From: Reinekea sp. G2M2-21
Lineage (GTDB): Bacteria; Pseudomonadota; Gammaproteobacteria; Pseudomonadales; Natronospirillaceae
DNA: 64,000 nt
Assembly (NCBI RefSeq): GCF_015687175.1
Contig: NZ_JADPQG010000001.1
Location: 1,364,001-1,428,000 of the forward strand
Reading direction: 5' to 3'
Shown: piece by piece, positions 56,752-64,000 of the stretch
How the letters are laid out: each line of letters starts with the position of its first letter
Numbering within the stretch: the stretch's first letter is position 1
The notes under the pieces: model-generated
The model's database searches: none
Told to the model about the DNA's origin: nothing
Seen by the model: only the letters and a program-made list of their open reading frames with translations
Made by a program: the position numbers and the translations under genes

Positions 56752-58890
56752 TTAACTGGCCGTTTTCATAGCAACAGAAGTCTGATCGATTTTATCGCCA
56801 ACAATATTCAACAAGCCGGCTATATCGACAATCAGTGCGACCGTACCATCACCTAAAATCGTCGCGCCAGACAAACCTTCTATGCGTTTGTAGTTAGTAT
56901 CCAAACTTTTAATCACAACCTGTTGTTGAGCTAACAGGTCGTCTACATGCAGCCCAATTTTCTGATTGGCACTTTCCACCACCACCACAATGCCATCAAA
57001 AAGACTCTTATTAACCGGTTCGATATTGAACACTTCATACAGCCGGACCACTGGTACATATTCATCCCGTAACACAATTACATCTGTTTCACCAGCAACG
57101 GTACTCACCTGTTCGCGACGAACTTCAATCGACTCAATAATGCTGGTTAACGGCAGAACAAAGGTTTCATCGCCCAGGCGCAAGAGTTGTCCGTCCAGAA
57201 TCGACAGGGTTAAAGGCAATTTAATTCTGAACAACGAACCTTCTCCGACCTTTGAAACAAGTTCGACGGTTCCCTTCAATTCTTGTATGTTCCGTTTCAC
57301 GACATCCATCCCGACACCGCGACCGGAAAGATCACTGACCGCTTCTGCCGTTGAAAGACCCGGGTGAAATATCAGTTCCTGTAACTGTTGATCACTCAAC
57401 TGCTCATCTTCCGCAATCAAGCCATTCTGAATCGCCTTTTTACGGATCACTTGAGGGTCGATACCTTTGCCATCGTCACTGATCTCAATCACGATATAGC
57501 CACCTTGATGATAGGCATTCAAGGTTAGCTGGCCTTCCGCCGGCTTGCCATGAGCGAGCCGTTGCTCAGGGCTTTCGATTCCATGGTCCATTGAATTGCG
57601 AACCATATGAACCAGTGGATCGCCAATTTTTTCCATGACCGTTTTGTCCAGTTCCGTATTTTCCCCGAGCAATTGCAAGTTTATTTTTTTACCGAGTTTT
57701 TTAGCGATATCACGAACCAATCGGGGAAACCGACTGAAGGTAAAGCTGATGGGCACCATGCGGATACGCATGACACTTTCCTGCATTTCCCGAGTATTTT
57801 GTTCGAGCTGCATGAGCCCTTCTTGTAACCGCTGGAGCTTGTCAACGGAGAAATCATGCCCTATCTGCCCAAGCATCGATTGGGTGATGACCAATTCACC
57901 CACCATGTTTATGAGTGAATCGATTTTATCAATACTGACGCGGATTGATTGCGTTTCTACCGCAGCGGCCCGTACGGGTTTTGAATCCATACTCTTTTGC
58001 GATTCGCCCGGCTGATTCTCAGTAGTTTCGTCTGGTACTGTATCAATACCGATAGCCTCGGTAGCCGGCATTACACTTTCTTGGGTAGATTCTGTTTGTT
58101 GGTTGTCGACGACCGTCACAAGCTCTTGATCGGTTACCCATTCAATGTCGACTTTTGAGTCGTCAATTACCCATTCAAACACTTCCAAGACCACTTCTTT
58201 GGTACAGGAAGCATAGAGTTGGATATGCCAATACAAAAAGATCTGCTCAGGATCCAGAGTCGTGAATTCGGGTAGTCGGTCGGTTTGAACCTGAACAGAT
58301 ACCGTACCCAATTCCGACAATTCACGAATTATCCGAAACGGTTCGTTCCCGGTTTGCACAATATCAGCAGATGGCTTGAAAACGATGGCCCAGTGCCCCG
58401 AGTCGCTACCAGCTGAATCTGGATTCGATTCCAGTTGCGTTGGTGTTACGCGTTGCGACGAGGATTGTTCTTCACTGTAGGAAGAGGGTTCGGGCTCGGT
58501 CTCAGCGGACAGGAATATTTCAAATTGTTTTTTTAGCGCATCAGACGCGCTGGTGTCTGGGCTGCTACCCGCTTGAAGATCCTGTAACAGAGCACGCAGT
58601 ACATCTACGGACTCAAGGATAAGATCGACTCCTGATTGAGTGACCGGTCTTGAGCCCGCGCGATATTGATCCAGCAGAGTTTCAACCACATGCGTAAAGT
58701 CGGACACTAGCTGAAAGCCAAAGGTGCCCGCTCCACCTTTAATTGAGTGAGCAGCACGGAAGATGGTATTTATGTCATCCGAGTTTACGGCATCCGGGGA
58801 AAGCTCGAGTAACCCGCTCTCCATAATGTCGAGCCCTTCGAAACTCTCTTCAAAAAACACCTGATGAAATTGGCTTAGATCAATGCTCAT
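56752..58890 (-). CDS. cheA: Chemotaxis histidine kinase CheA
   Basis: CheA is the sensor kinase of the chemotaxis array. The P1 Hpt domain has phospho-H48 in FRAAHSIKGGAGTFGF. An acidic/Ser linker and a P2-like region (about 165-260) follow. The P3 dimerisation helices start near 320 (RVSIDKIDSLINMVGELVITQSML). The P4 ATPase has N-box HMVRNSMDHGIE, G1 SDDGKGIDPQ and G2 LSGRGVGMDVVK. The P5 CheW-like domain ends the 712-aa protein. The length is between E. coli (654) and Pseudomonas types. ATG 58890, 57 nt after cheY; no cheZ gene lies between them. Confidence 0.97.
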   Translation of the reverse strand: MSIDLSQFHQVFFEESFEGLDIMESGLLELSPDAVNSDDINTIFRAAHSIKGGAGTFGFQLVSDFTHVVETLLDQYRAGSRPVTQSGVDLILESVDVLRALLQDLQAGSSPDTSASDALKKQFEIFLSAETEPEPSSYSEEQSSSQRVTPTQLESNPDSAGSDSGHWAIVFKPSADIVQTGNEPFRIIRELSELGTVSVQVQTDRLPEFTTLDPEQIFLYWHIQLYASCTKEVVLEVFEWVIDDSKVDIEWVTDQELVTVVDNQQTESTQESVMPATEAIGIDTVPDETTENQPGESQKSMDSKPVRAAAVETQSIRVSIDKIDSLINMVGELVITQSMLGQIGHDFSVDKLQRLQEGLMQLEQNTREMQESVMRIRMVPISFTFSRFPRLVRDIAKKLGKKINLQLLGENTELDKTVMEKIGDPLVHMVRNSMDHGIESPEQRLAHGKPAEGQLTLNAYHQGGYIVIEISDDGKGIDPQVIRKKAIQNGLIAEDEQLSDQQLQELIFHPGLSTAEAVSDLSGRGVGMDVVKRNIQELKGTVELVSKVGEGSLFRIKLPLTLSILDGQLLRLGDETFVLPLTSIIESIEVRREQVSTVAGETDVIVLRDEYVPVVRLYEVFNIEPVNKSLFDGIVVVVESANQKIGLHVDDLLAQQQVVIKSLDTNYKRIEGLSGATILGDGTVALIVDIAGLLNIVGDKIDQTSVAMKTAS

Positions 58891-58947
58891 GTCAGCTCAT
58901 TCACATCCCATTTAATTTGCGTCGTTTTAAGAACGGTCGCGTACGCT

Positions 58948-59310
58948 TTAATCGAGTACTCTTTTAATAGTGCTGAGCAATTGCTCAGGGTTAAAAGGCT
59001 TTACGATCCATCCCGTTGCACCGGCTTCTTTACCAGCCATCTTTCGGTCTGTTCCAGACTCTGTCGTTAACATCAAGATCGGGGTGAACTTGTAATTGGG
59101 TAGTGCACGTAAGTTCTTCACTAACTCAATGCCGTCCATATTGGGCATGTTTACATCTGAAAGAACCAAATCAAAAGCCCCACTCTTAGCTTTACTCAGT
59201 GCATCAACCCCATCCACCGCTTCTGTTACATCGAATCCGGCTCCTTTCAACGTAAAGGTCACCATCTGACGCATTGAGGCTGAATCGTCAGCCGCCAGAA
59301 TTTTACTCAT
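58948..59310 (-). CDS. cheY: Single-domain response regulator CheY
   Basis: CheY carries the phosphoryl signal from CheA to the motor or to adaptation enzymes. The 120-aa receiver has D8/D9, phospho-acceptor D52 (VLSDVNMPNMDG), the T/S switch in MLTTESG and K104-region TGWIVKPFNPEQ. GWIVKPF, with Trp in place of the E. coli Tyr106-side pattern, is common in the CheY set next to STAS-cheA operons. It therefore could be either the motor CheY or a local adaptor; the position before cheA favours direct phosphorylation. ATG 59310, 36 nt after the STAS gene. Confidence 0.94.
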   Translation of the reverse strand: MSKILAADDSASMRQMVTFTLKGAGFDVTEAVDGVDALSKAKSGAFDLVLSDVNMPNMDGIELVKNLRALPNYKFTPILMLTTESGTDRKMAGKEAGATGWIVKPFNPEQLLSTIKRVLD

Positions 59311-59346
59311 TGAGTTTCTCCAATCTTTACCGACTAAGTAATCTAT

Positions 59347-59625
59347 TTAAAACAAGTGCTTCATGCCCAGCGTTTCCAGGGCAATGTCGAACGCTTCTGA
59401 CTTGCCCTTTACTTCAACTGAACCTCCTTGTTGAACGAGAGCCTTCCGAAACGCAATCATCAACTGCAAACCGGTGGAGTCCACCTTTTCAACTAACCCC
59501 ACATTTAATTTGCACGCCCCTCCCTTATCGAGCGCGGCTTGCAGGGTTTCCTTAAAGCCGTCGACCATGGTGATATTGAGATGTTGGGGGCAATGAATCG
59601 TTATTGAGGCCACAGTTTCATCCAA
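59347..59625 (-). CDS. STAS domain protein, first gene of the cheY-cheA unit
   Basis: This 92-aa STAS domain has the conserved serine in EKVDSTGLQLMIAFRKAL, equivalent to the SpoIIAA phospho-site. Similar STAS genes precede cheY-cheA in other proteobacterial clusters, but their role is not settled. It is the second STAS protein in the window (the other is hsbA at 49953) and could be a target of the HsbR-like kinase/phosphatase. The start is uncertain: TTG 59625 (listed) or GTG 59613 preceded by GGAT. It lies 73 nt downstream of fliJ, with no clear promoter. Confidence 0.85.
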   Translation of the reverse strand: MDETVASITIHCPQHLNITMVDGFKETLQAALDKGGACKLNVGLVEKVDSTGLQLMIAFRKALVQQGGSVEVKGKSEAFDIALETLGMKHLF

Positions 59626-59698
59626 GGACAGACGTTAAAAATTAGATTAGCCGCTATTTTCAGCCTTGCCAGTCTGACAAGTATGGTTGTGCTTTAAA

Positions 59699-60130
59699 TT
59701 AACTGAAACGTTGGTTAATCAGCTCATCAATTTGCTTCTGTTCTTGTTTATCGGCCGCTATTGCTTCTTCCATAGATATTTTATCGATATATTGCGCAAT
59801 ATTTTTTCGACGCTGATAGAGTTCACGCCATTTATCGAGAACCTGCTGCTCTCTTTGACGCCAAGACATGATGGTTTGCTGTTGACGGCTAGAAAGATCT
59901 TCGAGCTGATCAATGAAGCCCTGAGTTCTGCGCCATTGCTGCATGCTGATACCTTCAGCACCCTGTTGATTCAAATAACCCCGGTATTCCTGCTGGTATT
60001 GCTGGAGTTCCTCCAGTCGTTTTTCTTCCAATTCAATCTGGTTTCTGACCTGCGCCAAGGCTTGGCTAGCCTGATCTTCGCGTTGTTTGGCCAGCCGAAT
60101 GACGATTTCCAATCGCCCTGCACGACTCAT
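59699..60130 (-). CDS. fliJ: Flagellar export chaperone/ATPase stalk FliJ
   Basis: FliJ is the small coiled-coil stalk that inserts into the FliI hexamer and promotes export. The 143-aa product is almost entirely helical, rich in Gln/Glu/Arg, with heptad character ([22 protein letters not shown]...). The ATG at 60130 overlaps the fliI TGA in an ATGA arrangement, as usual. Sequence conservation in FliJ is low; identification rests on size, composition and position. Confidence 0.93.
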   Translation of the reverse strand: MSRAGRLEIVIRLAKQREDQASQALAQVRNQIELEEKRLEELQQYQQEYRGYLNQQGAEGISMQQWRRTQGFIDQLEDLSSRQQQTIMSWRQREQQVLDKWRELYQRRKNIAQYIDKISMEEAIAADKQEQKQIDELINQRFS

Positions 60131-61539
60131 GAATCAGAAACCGTTCTCTTACCACGAATCGGGCGACCGCCGGCCATGGCTTGGCGATTACCCGTTGCAG
60201 TGGCGGGAGCACTGGCCCCTAAAACACCTTTAAGTAACTGCACGGAAGGCTCAAAAGGCACTTGCTCCTTCAAGCCCTGTCGGAGGAAATCCCGGAGGGT
60301 TGGGTACAGCGCAATCGCCCGATCAATTTCATGATTGCTGCCTTTGTTGTACGCGCCAATAGAGATCAGATCCCGATTCTGAGAATACAAAGACCACAAC
60401 TGCTTAGCCTGTTGCGCCAACTTCAGGTGCTCTTCGCTGATAACCTGCGGCATTACTCGTGAAATGCTTTGTTCAATATCAATAGCCGGATAGTGCCCCT
60501 CCTCTGCCAGTTTTCGATTTAACACGAAGTGGCCATCCAAAATGGCTCGTGACGAGTCAGCAATGGGGTCCTGCTGGTCATCGCCTTCCGTTAGCACGGT
60601 ATAGAACGCAGTAATGGAACCGCCGCCTTGTTGTGCATTACCGGCACGTTCGACTAACTGCGGGATACGGGCGAAAACTGAAGGCGGATACCCTTTCGTT
60701 GCCGGCGGTTCGCCAATCGCCAAGGCGATTTCCCGTTGTGCTTGAGCATACCGAGTCAGAGAATCCATCAACAACAGAACAGATTTACCCTGTGCCCGAA
60801 AATATTCTGCAATTGCGGTAGTGTACTGTGCTGCCCGTAATCTCAGCAGCGGCGCATCATCTGCCGGAGAAGCCACGACAACGCTGCGGGCCAAGCCTTC
60901 GTCGCCGAGTATTTCTTCGATAAACTCTTTTACTTCACGTCCTCGTTCGCCAATCAACCCCACAATCGTGATGTCTGCGTTAGTAAACCGGGTCATCATA
61001 CCGAGCAAAACGGATTTACCGACGCCGGAACCAGCGAACAAGCCTAAACGCTGGCCTCGCCCTACGGTTAACAGGGAATTAATGGAGCGAATGCCGACAT
61101 CAAGAGGCTCCCGAATAGGTGCGCGGTGCAAAGGATTGATGTACTCGCCATTCAAACTTTGTTGCGCTCGGCAGTGCAATGGCCCCTTGCCATCAATAGG
61201 TTCACCAAAGCCATTGACTACCCGCCCCAGTAATTCATCACCAATAACCAGTTCATTAGCCGACTCTAACGGAACAACACGTGCACCCGCGCGCAGGGTA
61301 TGCACGGCTTCAACCGGCATGAGAAAGGTTTGGTTGTCATGAAACCCCACGACTTCGGCTTCAATGCTCTGCCGACTGTCTACCACCAAACAGCGCTGCC
61401 CGATGGAGGCATTTAAGCCAACCGCTTCTAAAGTTAGCCCCACCATACGGGTCAAGCGACCCTGACAAACCGGTTCGTCTTTACCGGGTACCCAAGCTTC
61501 ACAGCCGGCAATGAAATCAGTCAGTGGTGTTTGGCTCAT
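60127..61539 (-). CDS. fliI: Flagellar export ATPase FliI
   Basis: FliI is the F1-beta-like ATPase of the export apparatus. Walker A is AGSGVGKS (169-176), and Walker B is [31 protein letters not shown] in two blocks. [16 protein letters not shown] precedes it. The length of 470 aa is slightly above E. coli (457). ATG 61539 overlaps the end of fliH by 23 nt and its own end overlaps fliJ by 4 nt, so fliH-fliI-fliJ are tightly coupled. Confidence 0.97.
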   Translation of the reverse strand: MSQTPLTDFIAGCEAWVPGKDEPVCQGRLTRMVGLTLEAVGLNASIGQRCLVVDSRQSIEAEVVGFHDNQTFLMPVEAVHTLRAGARVVPLESANELVIGDELLGRVVNGFGEPIDGKGPLHCRAQQSLNGEYINPLHRAPIREPLDVGIRSINSLLTVGRGQRLGLFAGSGVGKSVLLGMMTRFTNADITIVGLIGERGREVKEFIEEILGDEGLARSVVVASPADDAPLLRLRAAQYTTAIAEYFRAQGKSVLLLMDSLTRYAQAQREIALAIGEPPATKGYPPSVFARIPQLVERAGNAQQGGGSITAFYTVLTEGDDQQDPIADSSRAILDGHFVLNRKLAEEGHYPAIDIEQSISRVMPQVISEEHLKLAQQAKQLWSLYSQNRDLISIGAYNKGSNHEIDRAIALYPTLRDFLRQGLKEQVPFEPSVQLLKGVLGASAPATATGNRQAMAGGRPIRGKRTVSDS

Positions 61540-62995
61540 GACCGTCCTTATCGCCAGGTTCGGTGGCTTCGGTTGTTATTCCAGATTCGCTGTCGTCTCC
61601 CGTCACCTCAGGGGCATTTGCGGCTTCTTCAAAGGCCTTCTTGTTCGGTGTTTGAATAGTCGACTCAAATGCATTGCTGACATCATCACCAGACTCTTCA
61701 GGCATACTAGATGTTTGTGAGACGTTTTCGACGGTGTCCGACTCGAAGATTTTATCAACAGGTTCAACAGGTGCAGATGCCTGATCAGTTTGGTGTAGAG
61801 ATTGATCATCGAGCAGCGCTTCACGTTCTGGTTTATCCGCAGATACTTGTGTCGTAGAGCTATCTGGCGAAATTGACGTAGATTCGCCTGCCACTGAAGA
61901 ATCTTCCGGCTCAACAGCCAAGTTTGTATCGTGATCTTTAAATACCACCTGTTGGTCACTTGACGAAACGGTTTCGGCTTTAGGTTCTGGTTCAGATTCG
62001 GGTTCAACATATGAGGATGATTCGTCTGTCGTTTTCAGAACGGTATCGTCGTTATTTTCGATGACGTCGGCAGGATCGGCCATCTCGTCGGTTGCCGTTT
62101 CAGCCGGTTGAGGATCATCGCCCGCATCGATATTTTCATCAAGCGTGACGGTAGATTCATCTGAGTGCCCTGTGCGCATCAAATAATCGGATGATATCGG
62201 AGACTTAACTTTCTGTTCGTCAACATGCTCAAGGTGCGATATAAGGTGGTTAACCGCATTATCGAACCGGTGCTCCAGACTGTAATCCACATAGCTGAAA
62301 CCACTCTTTACTTTACACCCACCGGTGGTGATGCTGTCATCGGCTACCAGCGTCCAATGCGAATCGGCAAAGGTTTTAACAAAATCCACTTCATCCGGAT
62401 TCAACAGCACCGTTAATTTCTCATCTGGGTTTGGCAGGCTTTGTACGGCAGCGTGCACAATTACGCTGATATGGTTGGGTTTTAACCGCAATTCATCTTG
62501 AATGACCTGACGGGCAATGCGCACAGACAAGGACAGCAATGCCTGCTCCAGTTCATGCTGCTCTGTCGCAATTTGATTTTTTAACTCGGCGGACACGCTT
62601 TCTAAGACCGTTAGTTTATCGTCCGTTTTTACGCGTTCTTCGGCTAAAGCTTGTTCGCGACCGGCCGTGGTACCGGCCGTCAGCCCTTCTTGGTATCCGG
62701 CATCATAGCCTTCTTTCTTTCCGGCCGTGAGCCCATCTCGTTGTCCTTGGGTCATTCCTGTTTCGTAGCCTTGCTCGAAACCCTCGTTATAAGCATCCTC
62801 GCGAATGGCTTCGACTTCTTTCAATGTTGGGAGACTAACTTTTGTTTCAACAACATCTTCTACTTTGGTCGGTAACGGTTGTGGTTTCTTTTTTTTCGTT
62901 ATGAGATTTCCGTGCCGATCCCAACTGGGCAGTTCAAGATTCTCAACGTTAGGTACCTTATTGTGTCGCAATATGGATTTGTTGGAAGACGACAT
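61517..62995 (-). CDS. fliH: Flagellar assembly protein FliH with long acidic C-terminal tail
   Basis: FliH regulates FliI and tethers it to FliN. Residues 1-260 are a normal FliH. The N-terminal export-apparatus segment is followed by a GxxxG-rich helix (about 70-112; [19 protein letters not shown]) typical of the family. A C-terminal FliI-binding domain (about 140-260; [34 protein letters not shown]) completes the core. Unusually, about 230 more residues follow (261-492), dominated by Asp/Glu/Ser/Thr/Pro with almost no hydrophobic core, likely disordered. FliH is normally 230-270 aa. The frame is continuous and overlaps fliI, so the tail is not a frameshift artefact visible here. ATG 62995, 5 nt after fliG. 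Confidence 0.93.
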   Translation of the reverse strand: MSSSNKSILRHNKVPNVENLELPSWDRHGNLITKKKKPQPLPTKVEDVVETKVSLPTLKEVEAIREDAYNEGFEQGYETGMTQGQRDGLTAGKKEGYDAGYQEGLTAGTTAGREQALAEERVKTDDKLTVLESVSAELKNQIATEQHELEQALLSLSVRIARQVIQDELRLKPNHISVIVHAAVQSLPNPDEKLTVLLNPDEVDFVKTFADSHWTLVADDSITTGGCKVKSGFSYVDYSLEHRFDNAVNHLISHLEHVDEQKVKSPISSDYLMRTGHSDESTVTLDENIDAGDDPQPAETATDEMADPADVIENNDDTVLKTTDESSSYVEPESEPEPKAETVSSSDQQVVFKDHDTNLAVEPEDSSVAGESTSISPDSSTTQVSADKPEREALLDDQSLHQTDQASAPVEPVDKIFESDTVENVSQTSSMPEESGDDVSNAFESTIQTPNKKAFEEAANAPEVTGDDSESGITTEATEPGDKDGHEPNTTD

Positions 62996-63000
62996 AAGCG

Positions 63001-64000
63001 TTACAACATTTCTTCACCGCCGGCGCCACCCAGGACAATTTCACCTGAGTCTGACATCCGACGCGCAATACCCAATATTTCTTTCTGAGCCAGTTCAACC
63101 TCTGACACTTTAACCGGCCCCATGGCTTCCATATCGTCTTTTAGGATTTCGGCAGCACGTTTGGACATATTTCCGAGTATCTTGTCAGCGAGGTCACTGT
63201 CTGCGCCACGTAAGGCAATTTTGAGTGAATCGGTTGATACTTCACGAAGCAGACTTTGAATGCCACGGTCATCGACATCAATCAGATTATCAAAGACAAA
63301 CATCAAGTCTGAAATCTCGTTGGCCAGATCTTCATCCACCTCTTTAATACCGTCCATAATCTCTGCTTCAATGCTCGATTCGAGGAAGTTCATAATTTCG
63401 GCCGCGGTTTTTACGCCACCCAACGTTTGCGATTGAGTACCAGCGCTGGCCGAGAATTGCTTTTCAAGAATAGAGTTGAGTTCCTGTAATGCGGCCGGCT
63501 GAACACTTTCCAATGCGGCGACACGCATAACAATATCTAGGCGTACTTTTTCCGGAAATTGTGCGAGGACTTCACCGGCTTGGTCCGGTTCGAGGTACGC
63601 CAGTACAATGGTTTGAATCTGCGGATGCTCGTTGCGAATAATGTCAGCAACAGCTCGTGGCTCCATCCACTTTAATGTGTCAAGACCAGTGGTATTACCA
63701 CCCAACAGGATACGGTCGATCAAACCAGCCGCTTTGTCTTCCCCCAAGGCTTTGGTCAGCATATTACGGATGTATTCGTCCGCGCCGATACCCAGCCCGG
63801 TTTGGCCACCGACTTCTTCTAGGAATAATCGTACAACACCTTCAATTTGTTCCTGCTTGACTTCCGGTATGGATGACATGGAAGTACCCACCCTTTGAAC
63901 CTCTTTTGGCCCCAGGTGTTTTAATACTTCGGCTGCGTCGGCTTCGCCAATACTCATCAATAACATTGCTGCCCGCGTTTGCAGAGGAACACCATCCAGC
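63001..64000 (-). CDS. fliG: Flagellar motor switch protein FliG, 5' end outside window
   Basis: FliG is the rotor protein that engages the stator and controls direction. The visible 332 residues start within the N-terminal domain (LDGVPLQTRAAMLLMSIGEADAAEVLKHLG) and lack only the first few residues. The middle domain carries the EHPQ motif (RNEHPQIQTIVLAYL). The C-terminal domain has the charged torque helix DLMFVFDNLIDVDDRGIQSLLREVSTDSLKIALRGAD. The ATG at 63966 is internal; the frame is open to the right edge. It is followed 5 nt later by fliH. Confidence 0.96.
   Translation of the reverse strand, partial: LDGVPLQTRAAMLLMSIGEADAAEVLKHLGPKEVQRVGTSMSSIPEVKQEQIEGVVRLFLEEVGGQTGLGIGADEYIRNMLTKALGEDKAAGLIDRILLGGNTTGLDTLKWMEPRAVADIIRNEHPQIQTIVLAYLEPDQAGEVLAQFPEKVRLDIVMRVAALESVQPAALQELNSILEKQFSASAGTQSQTLGGVKTAAEIMNFLESSIEAEIMDGIKEVDEDLANEISDLMFVFDNLIDVDDRGIQSLLREVSTDSLKIALRGADSDLADKILGNMSKRAAEILKDDMEAMGPVKVSEVELAQKEILGIARRMSDSGEIVLGGAGGEEML

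Noticed and set aside
59665-59681. CTTGCCAGTCTGACAAG near-palindrome after fliJ
   Set aside because: One mismatch, a loop too tight for an RNA hairpin and no U-tract; not enough to call a terminator or operator.
59626-59698. Possible sigma-54 promoter (TGGCA) before the STAS-cheY-cheA unit
   Set aside because: No TTGC element stands at the required 10-nt distance from GG; the unit may be read from the fliG-fliJ transcript.

Overview
The window is about 64 kb of chromosomal DNA from a polarly flagellated, aerobic gammaproteobacterium, most likely a marine Oceanospirillales-type organism (Saccharospirillum/Reinekea-like). This placement is inferred from protein style and gene order only. The gene neighbourhood topA / fadBA / two small hypotheticals / uup / slt resembles Pseudomonas as I recall it, and so does the hptB-hsbR-hsbA trio beside flagellar genes. 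Moderate GC and dense coding are seen throughout. I found no IS element, prophage, tRNA, rRNA or CRISPR array.

Region 1 (1-9967) holds a TCA-cycle block. The minus-strand genes are sdhC-sdhD-sdhA-sdhB, sucA-sucB and lpd (truncated at the left edge). Citrate synthase gltA diverges from them on the plus strand. A terminator-like hairpin lies between sdhB and sucA, and a 20-bp palindrome lies between sucB and lpd, so the operon looks punctuated rather than uniform. Region 2 (9966-28004) carries a threonine/serine dehydratase, topA, a membrane-anchored coiled-coil protein, the fadBA beta-oxidation operon with two tandem PsrA-type boxes, two hypotheticals, uup, an RND efflux adaptor/permease pair and a soluble lytic transglycosylase.

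Region 3 (28057-40373) is a mixed accessory stretch. It includes a small protein with CheZ-like motifs, a MOSC protein, a CheV with a sigma-28-type promoter, a lipoprotein/thioredoxin-like pair, a glutaredoxin-like protein and a DUF5610-like protein. It continues with a LysR regulator, a YajG-like lipoprotein, yaaA, a GloB hydrolase, a PilZ protein, a Tas-like aldo/keto reductase and four small or membrane proteins. One of these membrane proteins, of the DUF1624 type, has its ribosome binding site inside a perfect 10-bp stem.

Region 4 (40378-64000, all minus strand) is a flagellar and chemotaxis supercluster. Reading in the direction of transcription it runs fliG (partial), fliH, fliI, fliJ, a STAS gene, cheY, cheA, cheW, a large PAS-containing MCP, cheR, cheD, cheB, hsbA, hsbR, hptB, fliK, fliL, fliM, fliN, fliO, fliP, fliQ, fliR and flhB. 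Sigma-54-type promoters are visible before fliL and fliK, and a sigma-28-type promoter before the MCP. The usual cheZ between cheY and cheA is absent.

The most interesting observations are these. A distant small gene has the CheZ D-x3-Q signature, and its C-terminal DIELF tail is shared with CheD and resembles the FliM CheY-docking peptide. The membrane MCP has tandem PAS domains with a repeated FHKNPAHQ / EW signature suggestive of Aer2-type haem sensing, plus a DWEEF tether. FliH carries a 230-residue acidic tail. Two abutting hairpins bury the start site of the DUF1624 gene.
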